A stretch of DNA of 64,000 nucleotides from Paragonimus westermani (lineage: Eukaryota; Platyhelminthes; Trematoda; Plagiorchiida; Troglotrematidae). Under the pieces are notes generated by a model, which had not been told where the DNA came from, did no database searches, and worked only from the letters and a program-made list of their open reading frames with translations. Position 1 is the first letter of the stretch, and the number at the start of each line of letters is the position of its first letter. Below are positions 1 to 11,822 of the stretch, piece by piece. The translations under genes and the position numbers were made by a program. The stretch is from the NCBI GenBank assembly GCA_008508345.1, contig QNGE01000134.1, forward strand, positions 84,533 through 148,532, read 5' to 3'.

Positions 1-92
1 TATAGGGTTTGCTTTTTCTTCATGGTTGTGTGGCAGTTAAGCATTAGTGTGAACCATTGATGTATTGCTGTCTATGATGATGATGATGACTT
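1..92 (+). repeat. 3' tail of an RTE (SR2-like) LINE, cut by window start
   Basis: This stretch ends in a (TGA)n run and repeats, almost letter for letter, the tail at 6361-6455. Weaker versions lie at 6500-6588, 48870-48956 and 52680-52770. At 6455 the tail sits directly behind recognisable RTE coding relics, so it is the element's 3' untranslated end. The sequence after the TGA run belongs to a gag gene on the other strand, so this copy was inserted into that gag. The body of the element lies outside the window. Confidence 0.75.
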
Positions 93-825
93 TCAAACTC
101 GTTGAAAATGGTCCACTTTGTTGCGGTTACGGCAAAGCGCTTCCCTGGCTGGACACTTTGAGCGTATGTTCGTTATATACACAAAAGAAACATTTGGGTA
201 TTGTCACAGCCAGATTAGAGTCAGGTTTACCAGAGTCTGAAGGGTCAATAGAATCGGGTGAATGCAAAGCACAAGATTCATTGTAGGGCACCTGTGGGTG
301 CGTGTATGACAAGGACTGTGATTCAGCTGTTTCCAAAGCTCTAGCTTGAGTGAAAGTTTTGGCAAGATCTATATCGTCTTCCTCCAGTGATCGTTGGCGT
401 ACACTGTTTGATAGCATGCCCCTTATGAATGCATCTCGTATCGTTTCATCATGATACTCCGAAGCATTGACTGTTTTGAAACCACAATCTTTGGAAAGGC
501 GTTTCAGTTTCTGCATGAACTGATCTAAATTCTGCACGACCTCCTGCTTGCATGTGCTAAGTAGATGTCGTGCGTAGATGATATTTTTCGGTTTAACGTA
601 CAAAGAGATGACAGCATTGATAGCATCCTTATATTGTTTACAATCCGCGATGTATTCAAATACATCTGAACTCACGGGGTTTGAGAGAACTTGAAATTTC
701 TCGTCAGGTGTTTTGAAAGATGTAAGATAATTTTGAAATGTGAAGTACCAGTGGTTCCATTGTTTTCTTGCGTCAGATGAATCCGGGTCGGTGTCGAATT
801 GTTCAGGTCGTAGTGCTTTGTCCAT
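93..825 (-). pseudogene. gag: Ty3/gypsy gag (mag/K02A2.6-like), 3' end interrupted
   Basis: Gag is the structural protein that packages retrotransposon RNA. The frame opens with a true ATG at 825 and runs 232 codons to 127. The protein is rich in charged helices, and near its end it enters a CCHC zinc knuckle (P-K-C-F-F-C-V-Y-N-E-H). A frameshift breaks this knuckle; in the next frame its last Cys and most of a second knuckle can be followed to about 93. The second knuckle has lost one Cys to Arg (CGC) and its last Cys position reads TGA. It stops where the RTE tail inserted. Double knuckles of this spacing are typical of mag-like gypsy gags. The rest of the element would lie left of the window. 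The gypsy relic at 17-22 kb is related in type, but its gag is different. Confidence 0.75.
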
Positions 826-1049
826 CAGAAGAGTAAATTGTAATGAATCAGAAAAATGGTACTAGGTCAATGACACATTGAGTCGTTAGAAGACAAAGGC
901 CCATAGAGTAAGGCTTTACTCCTCTGAGAAGGAAGGTACAGTGGTTGTAATGTATAAAAGATAATGATGAATGATACGGATAAGCAAACGAGAATTATGA
1001 CCAAATGTTAGTAATAAGCAAATCTCAGTACACGCCAAATTCCCAACTC

Positions 1050-1740
1050 CTAACCTCCTCGTTGACTACTCGTTGGTGCCACCCGATGCAAGCGATCGAA
1101 CGCAGATAACGGTGACCAAGTTCGGCTGCCGTAAAATAATACAGCCCCCATTGTTGCCTTACATGGGTGAGCTTTAAACATCAGAGATACCTGTCTGTCG
1201 CTATAGGTGTCTGAGATTAGCGAACACCGCCCTAGCCTTAGAGATACCCACCTCCATTTCATTCCCTACACATCTACCGCCGCCGCCGCCGCCGCCTCTG
1301 ATGCACTTGCTCAGGTGAACAAACCGGTCAACACCCCCCCAACTCCATTGTCCAACATTAAATCTACGTAATCACAGCAATCTTGAAGAAGCATTTTGCA
1401 CATTGACACTGCAAAGTGCGTACCGAAGTATTTGACAGAACGCGAAATAGCGTCTAGTATAGTTTGTGTTGCTTGGAAAGCGTCAAACAACAACAAATTG
1501 TGATCAACGTGATCAAGATCCGTCAGTCTTCCACCAGCTAGGAGGTGTACGTCGACATCTTGCGAGTATCGTAGTCCCCCCTTATTTTATCTATGATAAG
1601 ATTGAAGAGAAATGGCGAAAGTGGAAAGCCTTGACTTGTGCCACCTTTGGTGTTGAAAGCGGTAGATGGTTCACCGTAAACGTTATATCCAACCGTGCGT
1701 CACCCTTTCGTAGGCGGGAATGTTCAACGATGTGACACTA
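1050..1740 (-). pseudogene. RTE LINE reverse transcriptase fragment, palm to C-terminus
   Basis: Read on the minus strand from 1740 downward, this decodes to the middle and end of an RTE-type reverse transcriptase, spread over all three frames. It has a Y-G-E-P-S-T-A-F-N block with S-Q-G-F-P-L-S-P-F-L-F-N behind it. A degraded catalytic segment (D-L-D-H-V-D in place of the expected Y-A-D-D region) follows, then S-V-K-Y-F-G and C-K-M-L-L-Q-D, and finally A-V-L-F-Y-G-S-R-T-W. The same Y-G-E-P-S-T-A-F-N block occurs at about 5950-5980 on the plus strand, so the two copies are close relatives in opposite orientation. Stops and frameshifts make it non-functional. A (CCG)n run lies inside it. Confidence 0.75.
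1277..1296. repeat. (CCG)n microsatellite
   Basis: About seven CCG units in a row, inside the minus-strand RTE fragment, where they would encode an alanine run. Confidence 0.9.
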
Positions 1741-3859
1741 AGGCTGCTGTGGATTAAGAAGCAGACTCTATGATGCACTTTTAAACAACCGATTATTTAC
1801 TCAGTAGAGTTCTGCCGGTTTAGAGATGACTGCTCACCTTCTTGAACCTCAAATCGATTGACTGACCATGGAAATCAATGCTCAGTACAGTAAGGTCAAG
1901 TGGTCAGAGAGAACATCCCATGACAACTGAGGCACAACATAGCCGACTAGAATGGTCATACGCTTTTCTCGCTGCGCGCTCGTAAGAGCTGAGATGCTTT
2001 TCTAGAGCACATAACATCCATCAATTCTGTTCTCAATTTAAAGTCTACCTTGATCAACATGTTCACTTCAGCGTTTCATGCATCGAGATACGGAAAGCTC
2101 AAAAGCCGGTGCTTCCCCCTTCAACACTTCATTGAAAAACCCGCTGATCCACTTATTACTTCTCCTCAAGAGACTATCTGGTTGTAGCCCCAAGGTCTTG
2201 TGTTATCTCGCGATAACAAGGGGAAATTACCAGCACGGTTTACTGATCCTAAATTGAAAACAATTACCAATAGAAATAACGGACGCAATAAGTCCATTAC
2301 ACACCCACAAAGTTCTCCAGCCGTCGGGGACCCGCCTTTTAGCGTTGCAGACAAGGACCTATCTTCGTCTTGCGAGAATACAGACAAGGATCACCACACC
2401 CAGTTAAGTTAAGTTTGGTTCATAGGGCTCGCGGTGGGTGCCAGTGGTGTTCACCTTCTGCATTTGTGAAATACACAGTCCCCAACGTGTTGCAGCAACA
2501 GGGAAAGACGCAGCTTCGATTCAGGCTTGTTGGAACTAATCGGCACAAAGTGAAGTGTAGTTGGGAACGCCGTCAACTAATGTGACGATCTCATTGAATG
2601 GTAGAGAATTGATGTCTATGCTGGTGCATCATAAACCGCTTTCAGACCCGGCTGCAGAATCAAGTGAGTAGGGCCCACAGAATATAAGAATCCAAATAAA
2701 CACTGACAGGAAATAGACAAAAATGTTCGTTCACGCACAGGTCACTCATGAGAAGCAGCATGACAAAAAAAAGGGACGGTGGATAAAAAACAATAAAGGT
2801 CCTAGTGACAGCAACAAATAAGGTTTCGTGCTAATTAAATACCGTGTCCCTAGTTCAGATGAACCAATCATATTAACTCAGGAAAACCGCAAGTCAGCAT
2901 CTGTCAAGTCTACGCTTGAAGTCAAGTACCATTGCTGTCCACAATGAAACAGCTCCATTGATGTCTCGGAATGATCGTCGCTCCCTTGAAGGATGCGCCC
3001 AACGATTCCAATAAGCCCACCACACTGAAACCATACACATTACAGGTGTTCCCGAGAGCTAAGGCAGTTTTCAGTAATACTGTCAATCTCCATTCAGACC
3101 CTCGGATTTGTCCCCCTCAGAAGCGATGCGTCCAATTCAGCCGTTGGTGGTGGCGTTCAGCAACCCGTGGATGATGAAATTCGACCACTCGCCGCTCTCT
3201 TATGAAGACTAGAGCCAACACAAGTAAAACAGTATTTTTAGGCACAAACTGTTAGCAATCCACCTTGAAGTTGAACACTTCCGACACTTGTTGGAGAGTC
3301 TGTGTTTCATTATTCTTAACGACCGCACACCAATGATGTACGTTCTTCATGTCAGGCTCGAAAAAATATTAGCCGAGAGATTGAACATCTCAGCGTAATC
3401 TATCCATTTCCGATGGAAATACGGTATACTAAGGGCGAAATAAACATCGTAGCCGATGCAGCTTCCCGGTAAGAAGTAGATCACATCCCTTACCAGCTCT
3501 TCATGATATGACAAAGTTGACTACTTTATAACAAACGGACAACTCCCGGAAATACCTGAAGTTATTGCTGAAAATGGTCTCTTTATCTCTCCCCGAAAAC
3601 GACTGATACGATTTGTGTCGCATCCACCGGCCATCTACGTCCCATGACGCCTGATGTGGTCAGGTTTACATTGATACTGTATGCTGCTTATCCAATTTAA
3701 ATGGTTCCATACACAATCCAACTGCGGTCCACAGATCTCCCAGTTGGCCCATGACCGTCCCCACAAAAAACTCCGGTCGAAACAATGACCAATGCGTCTG
3801 TCGAACGTTGCATAGCGAAATTGGGGTCCACCAGATCATAACAGAGGATCGCAGTACCC
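1741..3859. other. Stretch with no recognised gene
   Basis: Only short unrelated reading frames of 73 codons or fewer occur here, and no domain is recognisable. An A-rich segment with a run of A residues lies at 2763-2800. The right part may belong to the long 5' untranslated region of the RTE copy that follows, but I cannot show its start. Confidence 0.5.
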
Positions 3860-6455
3860 ATCACAACAAGAATAGACCATGATGCAGTGTGACGCCTTGC
3901 ACATCTCGATAACCTATTGGGATAAAGTGGACGGTATGGCCATCACACCGACAGTCACTCATACCAGGAAAACCAACAGGTAGAGGTCTGACAAGCGAGT
4001 TTCCTGATCTCCCAGGTAGGGGGTGGAAGAAGACTGGCACACTTTTCCAAAAAATGTACCAGTCCTGGTACACCACCACCCACCTGCTGCCTTGGTATAG
4101 AGGCTTTTGATCCAAGGGCTTTGGTTGAGAATGCTACTCATTCTCCTGTCTGCGTCTGGGCGTCTTGGGAATATATCACTCCCACACAACCACGAATCCA
4201 CATAACAACAGTAATACCATATCGCATCGGCCGTCTCGTAGTAGGAACCGGACAGCCCTATCTGCTGGATAAAGCAGGGTGGGTAGGCGGAAACATGCTA
4301 GTACTGACCCCTGCCCTACCATTCCATCAAATTTACCTCTCAGGATACTCCCGAACCCAATTTCTCGTAATCATTCTGAAGGTCCCATAACACATATAGC
4401 TAATTCTAGTAACAGTGTGCCGGTAAGTCCCATCACTTACCTTGCTTAAACCTAGAATGCGAGTTACCATAACTGCTTTCAATGTCCGCACTTTAAAACA
4501 GATAGGTCAACAGGCCGCTCTCGCACGAACGTTAGACTCGTTAAATGTCGATATACACTTCGGGTGACCCCACGGCTGCCGCCACCGGTCAAGCACGAGA
4601 AGGTACAGTCCTCAGCACAACGGCTGCAGCCGCATTAGTAGCTTGAATTCCTGTTAATAATAGGCTTTGTGTGCCGTCAGCTCGGCAGATTCTGTCAAGG
4701 CCAGCTCTAGACGCAAGACTCAGAAATCCTTTCATTGTGGCTGCTTACGCTCCAACTGACTATGGTGACATCGGCATCAAGGACGCATTCTATTCGCCTT
4801 TTCATTCGATACATGGTTCTGATATAGTCATTCTGACCGGATATATGAACGACCAGGTCGGCCGACTTGGCGAGGCCGAGTCTCGTCTAGATGGCAGGTT
4901 TGGGATAGCATCAGATGATGGCATTGGATAATGGCGAGTGAATATTGCAGCTGTACGCTGAACATGAGCTATTTTCAGCCAGCACTAGCTGCAGAAATCG
5001 TACACTTCATTGCCATACTTGGTGCCCACCTTCTCCGGATCAGGCCTGGTCTCAGATAGACCACAGTCGTTAGTCACAGTTGGTGGGCAGGACTGTCATT
5101 CTTAGTGGAGCACGTAATTGAATACAGATCATGCGTTCGTATTTTGTCGTTTTGTTCTTACTTTTGCTGGGCAACGACCCCACCGACAGCATAAATACCA
5201 AACCGGTTCAGAAAACTGCCTTAGTAGTTCCCACTTCGAAGATCCTGACGGCTGGTGGATTCAAATCACAAAAGCAATTTATGAAGCAGGTAATGTAGCA
5301 TGCGCCAACGGGGTACATGGGTTGAACAAACATTGGGTCTCGGAGAAATCCTTGGAGTTGTTAGAAACTAGACGGAACATTCCACCTGGCAGTTCATATA
5401 ACAAGTCTGGAAGAGATATCCGTAGGAAATTGAAACGTAACCTAAAGGCTGATCGTGAGGCTTGGTTAATGGGGAACGTTAAGGGAATGGAGACTGCTTT
5501 TGCTTCAAGGAACATTAGCAGATTCCTTATCTGTGCCACTCGCACCAGGCGACCGTCTACCAGTCATGCTATCAACGAGACAGACGGCACACTCAGCTAA
5601 AATAAGTCCAGAAGGTTAGAGCAGTGGTCGAAACACTTTGAGGGTCAATTTAGCTGACCTCCCACTTCTACTGTGTTGCTGCCACAAACTTGTAACGTAG
5701 CACTCTGGTCCGTAGAATTAGTATCACCCACGGAGACTGAGGTACGCAATTGCATTTCGGCTCTCAAACGTAATAAGGCTGCTGGCCCACATGACCTCGT
5801 GTCAGCACTTTTCGAAGAACATGGGAAGGCTTTAGTGGACGCCTGACTTGGTCGTTTCAACCTGTGTGAACGACGGAGACCATTCTTACGGAGTGTATTG
5901 ACCAAGTATGTGAACATACTGTCTGCACCTTATTCCCGTAACTCAGCTCGGGTTAGACTTTACGGTGAACCATCTACCGCTTTCAACAGGCGGACAGATG
6001 ATGACGTGGCGTAGATAAATGATGTCGTTCACCAAGGGGTTGGTCGCTGTAGGTCGGGATCATCTCTCGGGCTAGGGCCCTTGCGACTCCCAGAGCTGAT
6101 GACTGGAGACGTTAGGTGAGATGACAGTCAATCAGACTCAGCGGCGTGAATGCTGTCTTTGTTTGACCGAGTTATCTGTGAAGTGAGTACATTTAGTGAC
6201 GCGGGGCAGTAAAAGCTGATGATGCTTTACTTTCACCTATAGATGGGATGTTTGGTTGTAAGGTGTGGGTGCCCTTATGTTGAATGTTTGAATATGGACG
6301 TAGTCATTTTCAGTGGTTGGGTCCCTTCCCGTCCCCTTCTTTTTTCCTTCTCTCTTCCTATACAGGGTTTGCTTTTTCTTCATGGTTGTGTGGCAGTTAA
6401 GCAAGTGTGAACCATTGATGTATTGCTGTCTATGATGATGATGATGAACGTTTGG
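3860..6455 (+). mobile_element. RTE (SR2-like) LINE, near full length but internally deleted
   Basis: Order on the plus strand: a presumed 5' leader (left limit uncertain); an endonuclease-RT reading frame starting near 4459; a 3' untranslated region; then the conserved tail at 6361-6455 ending in TGATGATGATGA. The centre of the reverse transcriptase is missing. The RT N-terminal part ends near 6000 and is followed at once by a segment resembling the last part of the ORF (L-R-L-P near 6085). Full-length RTE ORFs encode roughly 1000 residues and about 600 codons' worth remains here. It is a dead copy. Confidence 0.7.
4459..6180 (+). pseudogene. RTE endonuclease-reverse transcriptase, disrupted
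   Basis: In an active element this ORF would nick the target DNA and copy element RNA into it. The start is at ATG 4459 (M-R-V-T-I-T-A-F-N-V-R-T-L), typical of an APE-type endonuclease. Later blocks are V-A-A-Y-A-P-T-D near 4740, then I-V-I-L-T-G-Y-M-N with Q-V-G-R-L-G near 4830-4870, and a degraded C-terminal endonuclease segment near 5030-5110. The linker follows at 5240-5600, then the RT N-terminus near 5720-5830 (C-I-S-A-L-K-R-N-K-A-A-G-P). The endonuclease signature normally has D/N at G-D-x-N; here it reads G-Y-M-N, so a catalytic residue is lost. Several frame changes and stops occur, and the RT palm is deleted. Confidence 0.75.
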
Positions 6456-6588
6456 GTATAGAGGTGGCTGTTTTCAGCGGTTAGGTCCCTTCCCCTTCCA
6501 GGTTTTCTTGTTCTTCGTGGTTGTGTGGCAGTTAAGGATTAGTGCGAACCACTGATGTATTGGTGTCTATGATGTTGATGCTGATTGC
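6456..6588 (+). repeat. Second, tandem copy of the RTE 3' tail
   Basis: Directly after the first TGA run, the sequence restarts with a diverged copy of the last 130 or so bases of the same element. It shares the 'cggttaggtcccttcccc' block, then the 'gtggttgtgtggcagttaag' block, and ends again in ATG/TGA-like triplets. This is either a tail duplication or two insertions at the same site. Confidence 0.75.
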
Positions 6589-6619
6589 AACCTGATCTGA
6601 TTCGCGAATAAACGGAGAA

Positions 6620-7250
6620 TGTGGGTTGGGTTCACGTACTTACTACAGTATATCCTCCTTGTTCAAAAGAATTAGTGAAAATTCATCAACATGTCACTGT
6701 CAGAGCAGAAGGATGCTACTAAATGGGGCGAACTGCTTGAATTTTATTGGTATCCACTGCACCAGTAAAGATTACACTTACAACACTGCGCCAGAAGCGA
6801 CCTATGGAATTATTCTCTGGCTTTCCGGATGAGCTGCACATTCTACACCTGCAGCAGCCCTACCCGCCAACTATGTCAAGCGAACTGGGGATGGTCGTTT
6901 TGTAGACAAAAAGTGGTGTCCAGAACAGGAACCACTGAAGGCGAACATCTGCCCCCTTGCCGTCGTACGCAATGGTGCGTCGCGGATGCTACTCCAGTCA
7001 GCTTATGGTGGTTCATACAAGATGGTTCGCCAAACCGAAAAACGTGTTGTGGTTAGCAAGCATGGTAGGTATGACTCGACCTCTATCGCTCGCATTTAAG
7101 TCGTGTTTGTTAACCAAAGCAATCTCATCCGGCAACGCCCGAACACCCCTGGGAATTTCCTGAGTGGGACAGCCCAAAAGGACACGCCCAAGAAGTAAAT
7201 CCTGTAACTTTCATCGGCACATCCGCCGGCAGTAGGGTACATCACCTTAG
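6620..7250 (+). pseudogene. Ty3/gypsy integrase C-terminal relic (CsRn1-like)
   Basis: Read across frames, this matches the end of the integrase of the better preserved element at 41.2-41.8 kb. Shared blocks are a P-E-A-T-Y-G-I segment (related to A-E-L-L-Y-G), P-A-N-Y-V-K-R, then A-Y-G-G-S-Y-K-M-V, V-S-K-H-G-R-Y-D and S-I-A-R-I, which sits where the intact copy has S-I-D-R-L-K-P-A. Stops and frame changes occur throughout and no LTR was found next to it. It starts just behind the RTE tail, so it may be the DNA into which that RTE inserted. The family assignment rests on these short blocks only. Confidence 0.6.
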
Positions 7251-8600
7251 ACACCTAGCTGATTGTGAACCACAATTTCCTTTATTTTCTTTTAACAAAA
7301 GCCCTGGGGGGTAAATTCAAGTTTGCTGTACGTACTTGTTACTCCACATCCCTTACCATGCTTTGTGCTTATGATATCGGTTTGCTAATGTATTTCTCAC
7401 GCAATCGGTGAAAGCATAACTTACTCCAGTCACTACCTGTTTTTTTTGGTTGGGTGAACTGTATTGACAAATAGCAGTGCAACGTGCACGCCTATTTTTG
7501 TCTCGGAAAGAAGCTAAATTCGCCTCGAACAACAAACCGCTTCAATCGTAGTCTCTGTGAATGCTGTTTATCGTCAATGGAGCTAGGACATGAAGCAAAT
7601 GTCCGCTGATTCGCTGCCCTGATATACGGGAAACTCAGAAGCCCTGCTTCTCACTTTCACCATCAACCTACTGGATCTATTGAAACGTCTGTCTCGAAGG
7701 TGGGCAATGAATAGACATTGCAGAGCAGGAGACGGGGAGTTAAAATTAGGCTATGTGAGGGTGTCACTTTGGACAGGACATTCATAACTGACACATTCCG
7801 TTTGTCCGCGCTAATTACCGCATCGACACTTCGTATGTGCTACCTCAACGTGGTCCGATGTCCCGCGACCTTTTCACCCTACAATCCGAAACGCAAAGTA
7901 ACCTCGCGAAACAGACGTGTTCATTCGTGATGCACCTGGCACGGTGGACCATCCCAATCATGTCGACACCACAGGTGCCCGTACAATCCTCTCTCACCCA
8001 CTGCCCCTTCACATACATGCACAAATTATCTCACTCTTGGTGGACCTGTCATTGGTCATGTTTACGGTCAAACCAAAAGCCGCCAAGCCCTCCGACATGT
8101 AAGAACAAGTGGAGGTTTGAGACACTTAACACAACAGCGTCGTGCCTGTACTGGAGGACATGAACTAAGTGGTACACAGTGGCACCGAATGGATTTTGGC
8201 TTCGAGGCTCGTACTGGCTCACAAAGCAAAGGAATTACGAGTCAAGGATTACACTGACATCATCCCTGCTCTCTGAAACTCCCCCACAAGTCTCCGCATA
8301 TTCAAGCAGTGATCTGCAACAATCATGTGTACAGAACTAGCAGGATTTTGATAAGTTCAAACACTTGGTTATCTAGCTCATTATTCGTTTATATGTTACA
8401 CTGCTAATTACGTGTTATACATGCATGCTTTTTATTGGCGTCATTACCTTTTGGTGATAAGTAACTCTAGCGTCAATACTGTGCATACTTTGCTCAGACA
8501 ATGCTTTGTAGATATGGACACAGTTGAAGACACATGCAGACACATTAGAACGCGTTCCTCAGACAGACACACTTGAAGTACATAAGTCAGCGAAGTGAGT
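7251..8600. other. Stretch with no recognised gene
   Basis: The longest frame (7837-8163 plus, 108 codons, with ATG) has no recognisable domain and overlaps two other frames of similar length. I see no reliable exon or repeat family here. Confidence 0.45.
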
Positions 8601-8638
8601 AAAAGAGTTCAACCTACTGCACTAGGTTGAACTCTTTT
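8601..8638. repeat. Perfect 15-bp stem-loop
   Basis: Arms 8601-8615 and 8624-8638 are exact inverted copies around an 8-base loop. The right arm ends in a T run. No function is evident; it could be the end of a decayed small element. Confidence 0.8.
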
Positions 8639-9100
8639 TGAATACGTTGATACTTTCGAGTGATTACCCCGGAAGACTGGGTATTCCGTGACATGTAAAC
8701 ACAAATGGTAAAGAAGTTCCGAGGAAGTAGCTGCGGTTATTACATCCAGGGGATATACCCAAACAATCCAGTTCCGGCTCCTGATCGCGTATTCAATACC
8801 ATAGTATCGAATGACATTGTATACAATGGCAACGTCCGTTCAGCTACGCTATTGTTTTGTTGGATTGTCTTATTCACCAATAAAACTTCCTTAATTAGGT
8901 TATTTAAATGGCCAGAGTTCTGACCTCCACCATGTCATAAAAGTAATCACCACTGACCTTCCTATTTCTACTCCGGCTTCTGTGTGCAGATTCAGGTTTA
9001 TAGTCGTCGGAGGACCTTCCGTTAGTACAGTAACAGTCATAAGAGATGTATTGAGGTGCACTAGCACACTCTAGTGTGCACCGGCGTCGTAGGTGGTATG

Positions 9101-9206
9101 GTCCAATGGGAGTGTAGGACTGCTTGCCATTGGTCATTACTCTTGTGGATATTGATATCCACAAGAGTAATGACCAATGACAAGCAGTCCTACACTCCCA
9201 TTGGAC
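9101..9206. repeat. Fold-back: near-perfect 106-bp palindrome
   Basis: The left arm 9101-9152 and right arm 9155-9206 are inverted copies of 52 bases with one mismatch and a two-base centre (TG). Weak symmetry continues a few bases further out. It may be a fold-back transposon, a recombination product, or an inversion artefact of sequencing. Both strands read almost the same, so any frame crossing it is meaningless. Confidence 0.9.
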
Positions 9207-9426
9207 GATATCATAAATGGTTTCAAACGATTTTAGCGATTAATACACGGATTCGGTCTCGAAGCTTAAGTTCCAGTCAGTTTATCGGCTACTAGACCCA
9301 ACAGGTGTCCGTTGATCTAAAAGACTGTCATTAAATTTCAGCGATTTGTACTGTAATATTCCAGTTGGGTCAAACACAGGTTACAGTGCACACAGTGTCT
9401 AACGTTAACAATCGAGCACAAATCGG

Positions 9427-9427
9427 N
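9427..9427. other. Undetermined base (N)
   Basis: A single N lies 54 bases left of the DNA transposon. It may mark an assembly join, so continuity here should not be assumed. Confidence 0.95.
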
Positions 9428-9497
9428 TTACAGTCAGTGTGTCCGTTTCGATATCTGGTGGTTTTCAATAGCCCTAGTGGCACACTGAGATACTCAG

Positions 9498-9526
9498 CCG
9501 TTCCCTGAGTGATCTTTGAGTGTTCC
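9498..9526. repeat. Left inner terminal inverted repeat of the CACTA-like element
   Basis: Pairs with 13481-13509 with 27 of 29 positions complementary. Weaker complementarity continues outward to 9481. Confidence 0.8.
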
Positions 9527-10026
9527 TTTTGGAACACTCACCGAACTTCGTTGGGTATAATTTCTGTGTATCAGTTCGCAGGCATAAAAGCTTACAAAAA
9601 TAATACGCACCCTTTTTGGTACTCAAAAACGTTTTGGCGGACCTACACCACCCGGGTGAAGTTCGTTTTATCGGACCACTTTGCATTAATAGTGTCGGCG
9701 CCAACCGACTAATTTCAGCCGTCTTGCTCACCTCGTTACGTGGACAATGAGTACTATGGAGTCAAAAGTGCCGAGGGGGTGTTCGCGTTCTTACGGGGGC
9801 CGTTTGGCTGAACTAGCTCATCGGGAGCTTTCTGGAGGCAACTATACGACACACACGGCTATTTTTGCGAAGGAGGCGCAACTGATTCCTCCGATTCTGC
9901 AACACCATCAGGGTAAACGATGGTTGTGATATGAACTTAAAAATTTAGACACGCGTCAGCTTGCAACCACTTCTTCGGTTGTGGAAAGCGTCAATGGCGA
10001 TTCCTTAACGGAAGCAAGGTCCGCTG

Positions 10027-11822
10027 ATGACGTTCTTCAGTCTTCAACTTCTGCAATCATTAAGCGGTGATGATAAGAATTATCTCTATGGCGCGGGATA
10101 CAGATATGTGACAGTGTCATTCCACACTACTGCCACCATCGTTTTAAACGACGTCGTCGGTACGAGCGAGAAGAAGAATACACCCGCAGAAATTGTTCGC
10201 GCAATTGCTGTGAAGGCCGACCTATCGTTAAAAGCCGTTGGCATTATGCTCAGTCACTTAAGGAAAGTGTTGCCTCGGTTGCCATTGGATGCACGTACTC
10301 TGTTAGGAACACCCCGGGAGTGTGTATTTACACTCGTCGAGGTTGGAGAATACGTCCACTTCTGTTTGACTGAATGCATAAGCCATGCCGTAGATGGGCA
10401 ATGGACGGAAGACGTGAATGTTCTCGGACTTCAGCTGCATATTAATGATGTAACTCTTCTCAACAGCCCACGTTTACAATTGCGTCCCATCTTTGGAAGG
10501 TTGACATCGCCTTCAACACCGGTGTTCGTCGTGGAATTATTCTGTGATCTTTCTGAACATGTGAATGTCACAGGATATCTGGATATCGTCGGTTTTATTG
10601 AGGGTTGGTTCGTTGCTGTCAACATATAACCTTCATGTGCAGGTCGTTTCGGATTGCGTAGTTAGTGACACATCAACCAGAGCCTTTTTCGCCAGGTGAT
10701 AAACCACACTCTGGTTATCACTGTTGCGAAAAATATACAGCACCGGATGGTGTTCCGACCTAGCAGTCACCGCTTACGAACAGAAAACGATTCCAGGACC
10801 CGGTGCCAAAAAGAACATCACGTCGGTCAGTCCCCTTTCGAAAGGTTTCATGTGGATATGATAACCTGTTTCTCGCCAGATTACATGCGCATGGTATGCC
10901 TGGGCATGACGAAACGCTTGATGAACCTATGGAGAGCAAGCCCAGCGGAAAGGAGAATCCGTCCTTTGCGGATGACTCAGTTGAACAGTAGGTGAATGGG
11001 ACTGAGAGGAGCCCTGACTTGCGAGTTTCCCAGGAAATGTCGGTCAACAGTGGACTGCGATCACTGGTAGGTTATGAAATTTCTTCAATTTCATTGTATA
11101 TCGGTCCCGTGACGTTCAAAATAGTGGTGAATGACAAAATTTACGAGAAAACCCTAAACTTTTCCGTTTCCATATACCTACTTTGTTGCCCAAAGTGGTA
11201 CCCTCACTATGTGGATTTTGTGGAGTCCCTAGTGCGTAAAACATTTGTTCCGTTCGCTGCTATCTACCGTGAACCAGAGCTTGTGTTCAACTTCCACCGT
11301 GTGAGCCACCTGTGTGGGGACGTCAGACTGCACGGACCGCTAGACTCTCAATTGACGTTTCCATTTGAGTCGCACATTAGAACTTTACGCGTGTTAATAC
11401 GATCTCCAAATATGCCCGCTTCGCAGATCTCCGACGCATGATGGAAAGGATGCATGTACACCTGCAAGATGATAGTGTATTCGTGGATGGTGCAAAGGCG
11501 ACATCCATCCCCATAACAGCGAACAAACTGGGTAGGTTCATTTACGAATGCGTGATGTACTGCGACGTCAAGCCCAACAACGCGGTGTTGGTGGATGGAT
11601 TAGCCGCGGTAATCACCGCCTTAGGTGGAAGACGCATTCGCGTACAGCGTTTTACAAACTGTTGCGATTTTTTACATGTTGCCTCCCATCGGACTGGAAA
11701 TTTTCCTTTGCTCCCATATAAACACATTAACCTGCCGTGTGGACCGTGAACGTCTTCAGTGTAAAGGGCTGTTCTTACCATTCAAGGACAGCTTTGTATT
11801 TTACCCAGTAATGCATACTTGA
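10027..11822 (+). pseudogene. CACTA/EnSpm-like transposase, decayed
   Basis: This would be the cut-and-paste enzyme of the element. It resembles an animal transposase family with a T-L-L-x-T-P-R block and a D-Y-M-H-L-V-C-L-G block. Visible here, in order: L-P-L-D-A-R-T-L-L-G-T-P-R (10280-10320), E-Y-V-H-F, N-V-T-G-Y-L-D (10563-10585), V-S-D-T-S-T-R-A-F (10662-10690), H-S-G-Y-H-C-C-E-K (10707-10733), P-D-Y-M-R-M-V-C-L-G (10879-10908), Y-I-G-P-V-T-F-K (11098-11121) and F-P-F-E (near 11360). The Asp of S-D-T, the Asp of P-D-Y-M and the Glu of F-P-F-E are candidate catalytic acids by analogy with CACTA enzymes. Frame changes near 10700, 10735, 11095, 11430 and 11630, plus stops, break it. Some gaps could be micro-introns (one possible at 10612-10642), but conserved blocks fall in different frames without splice sites, so I call it a pseudogene. 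Confidence 0.75.

Noticed and set aside
8904..9295. Overlapping frames on both strands with similar peptides
   Set aside because: They are produced by the palindrome at 9101-9206.
10696..10740. Possible 45-nt intron in the transposase (GTGATA...ATACAG)
   Set aside because: Splicing it out would remove the recognisable H-S-G-Y-H-C-C-E-K block, so frameshift decay explains the region better.
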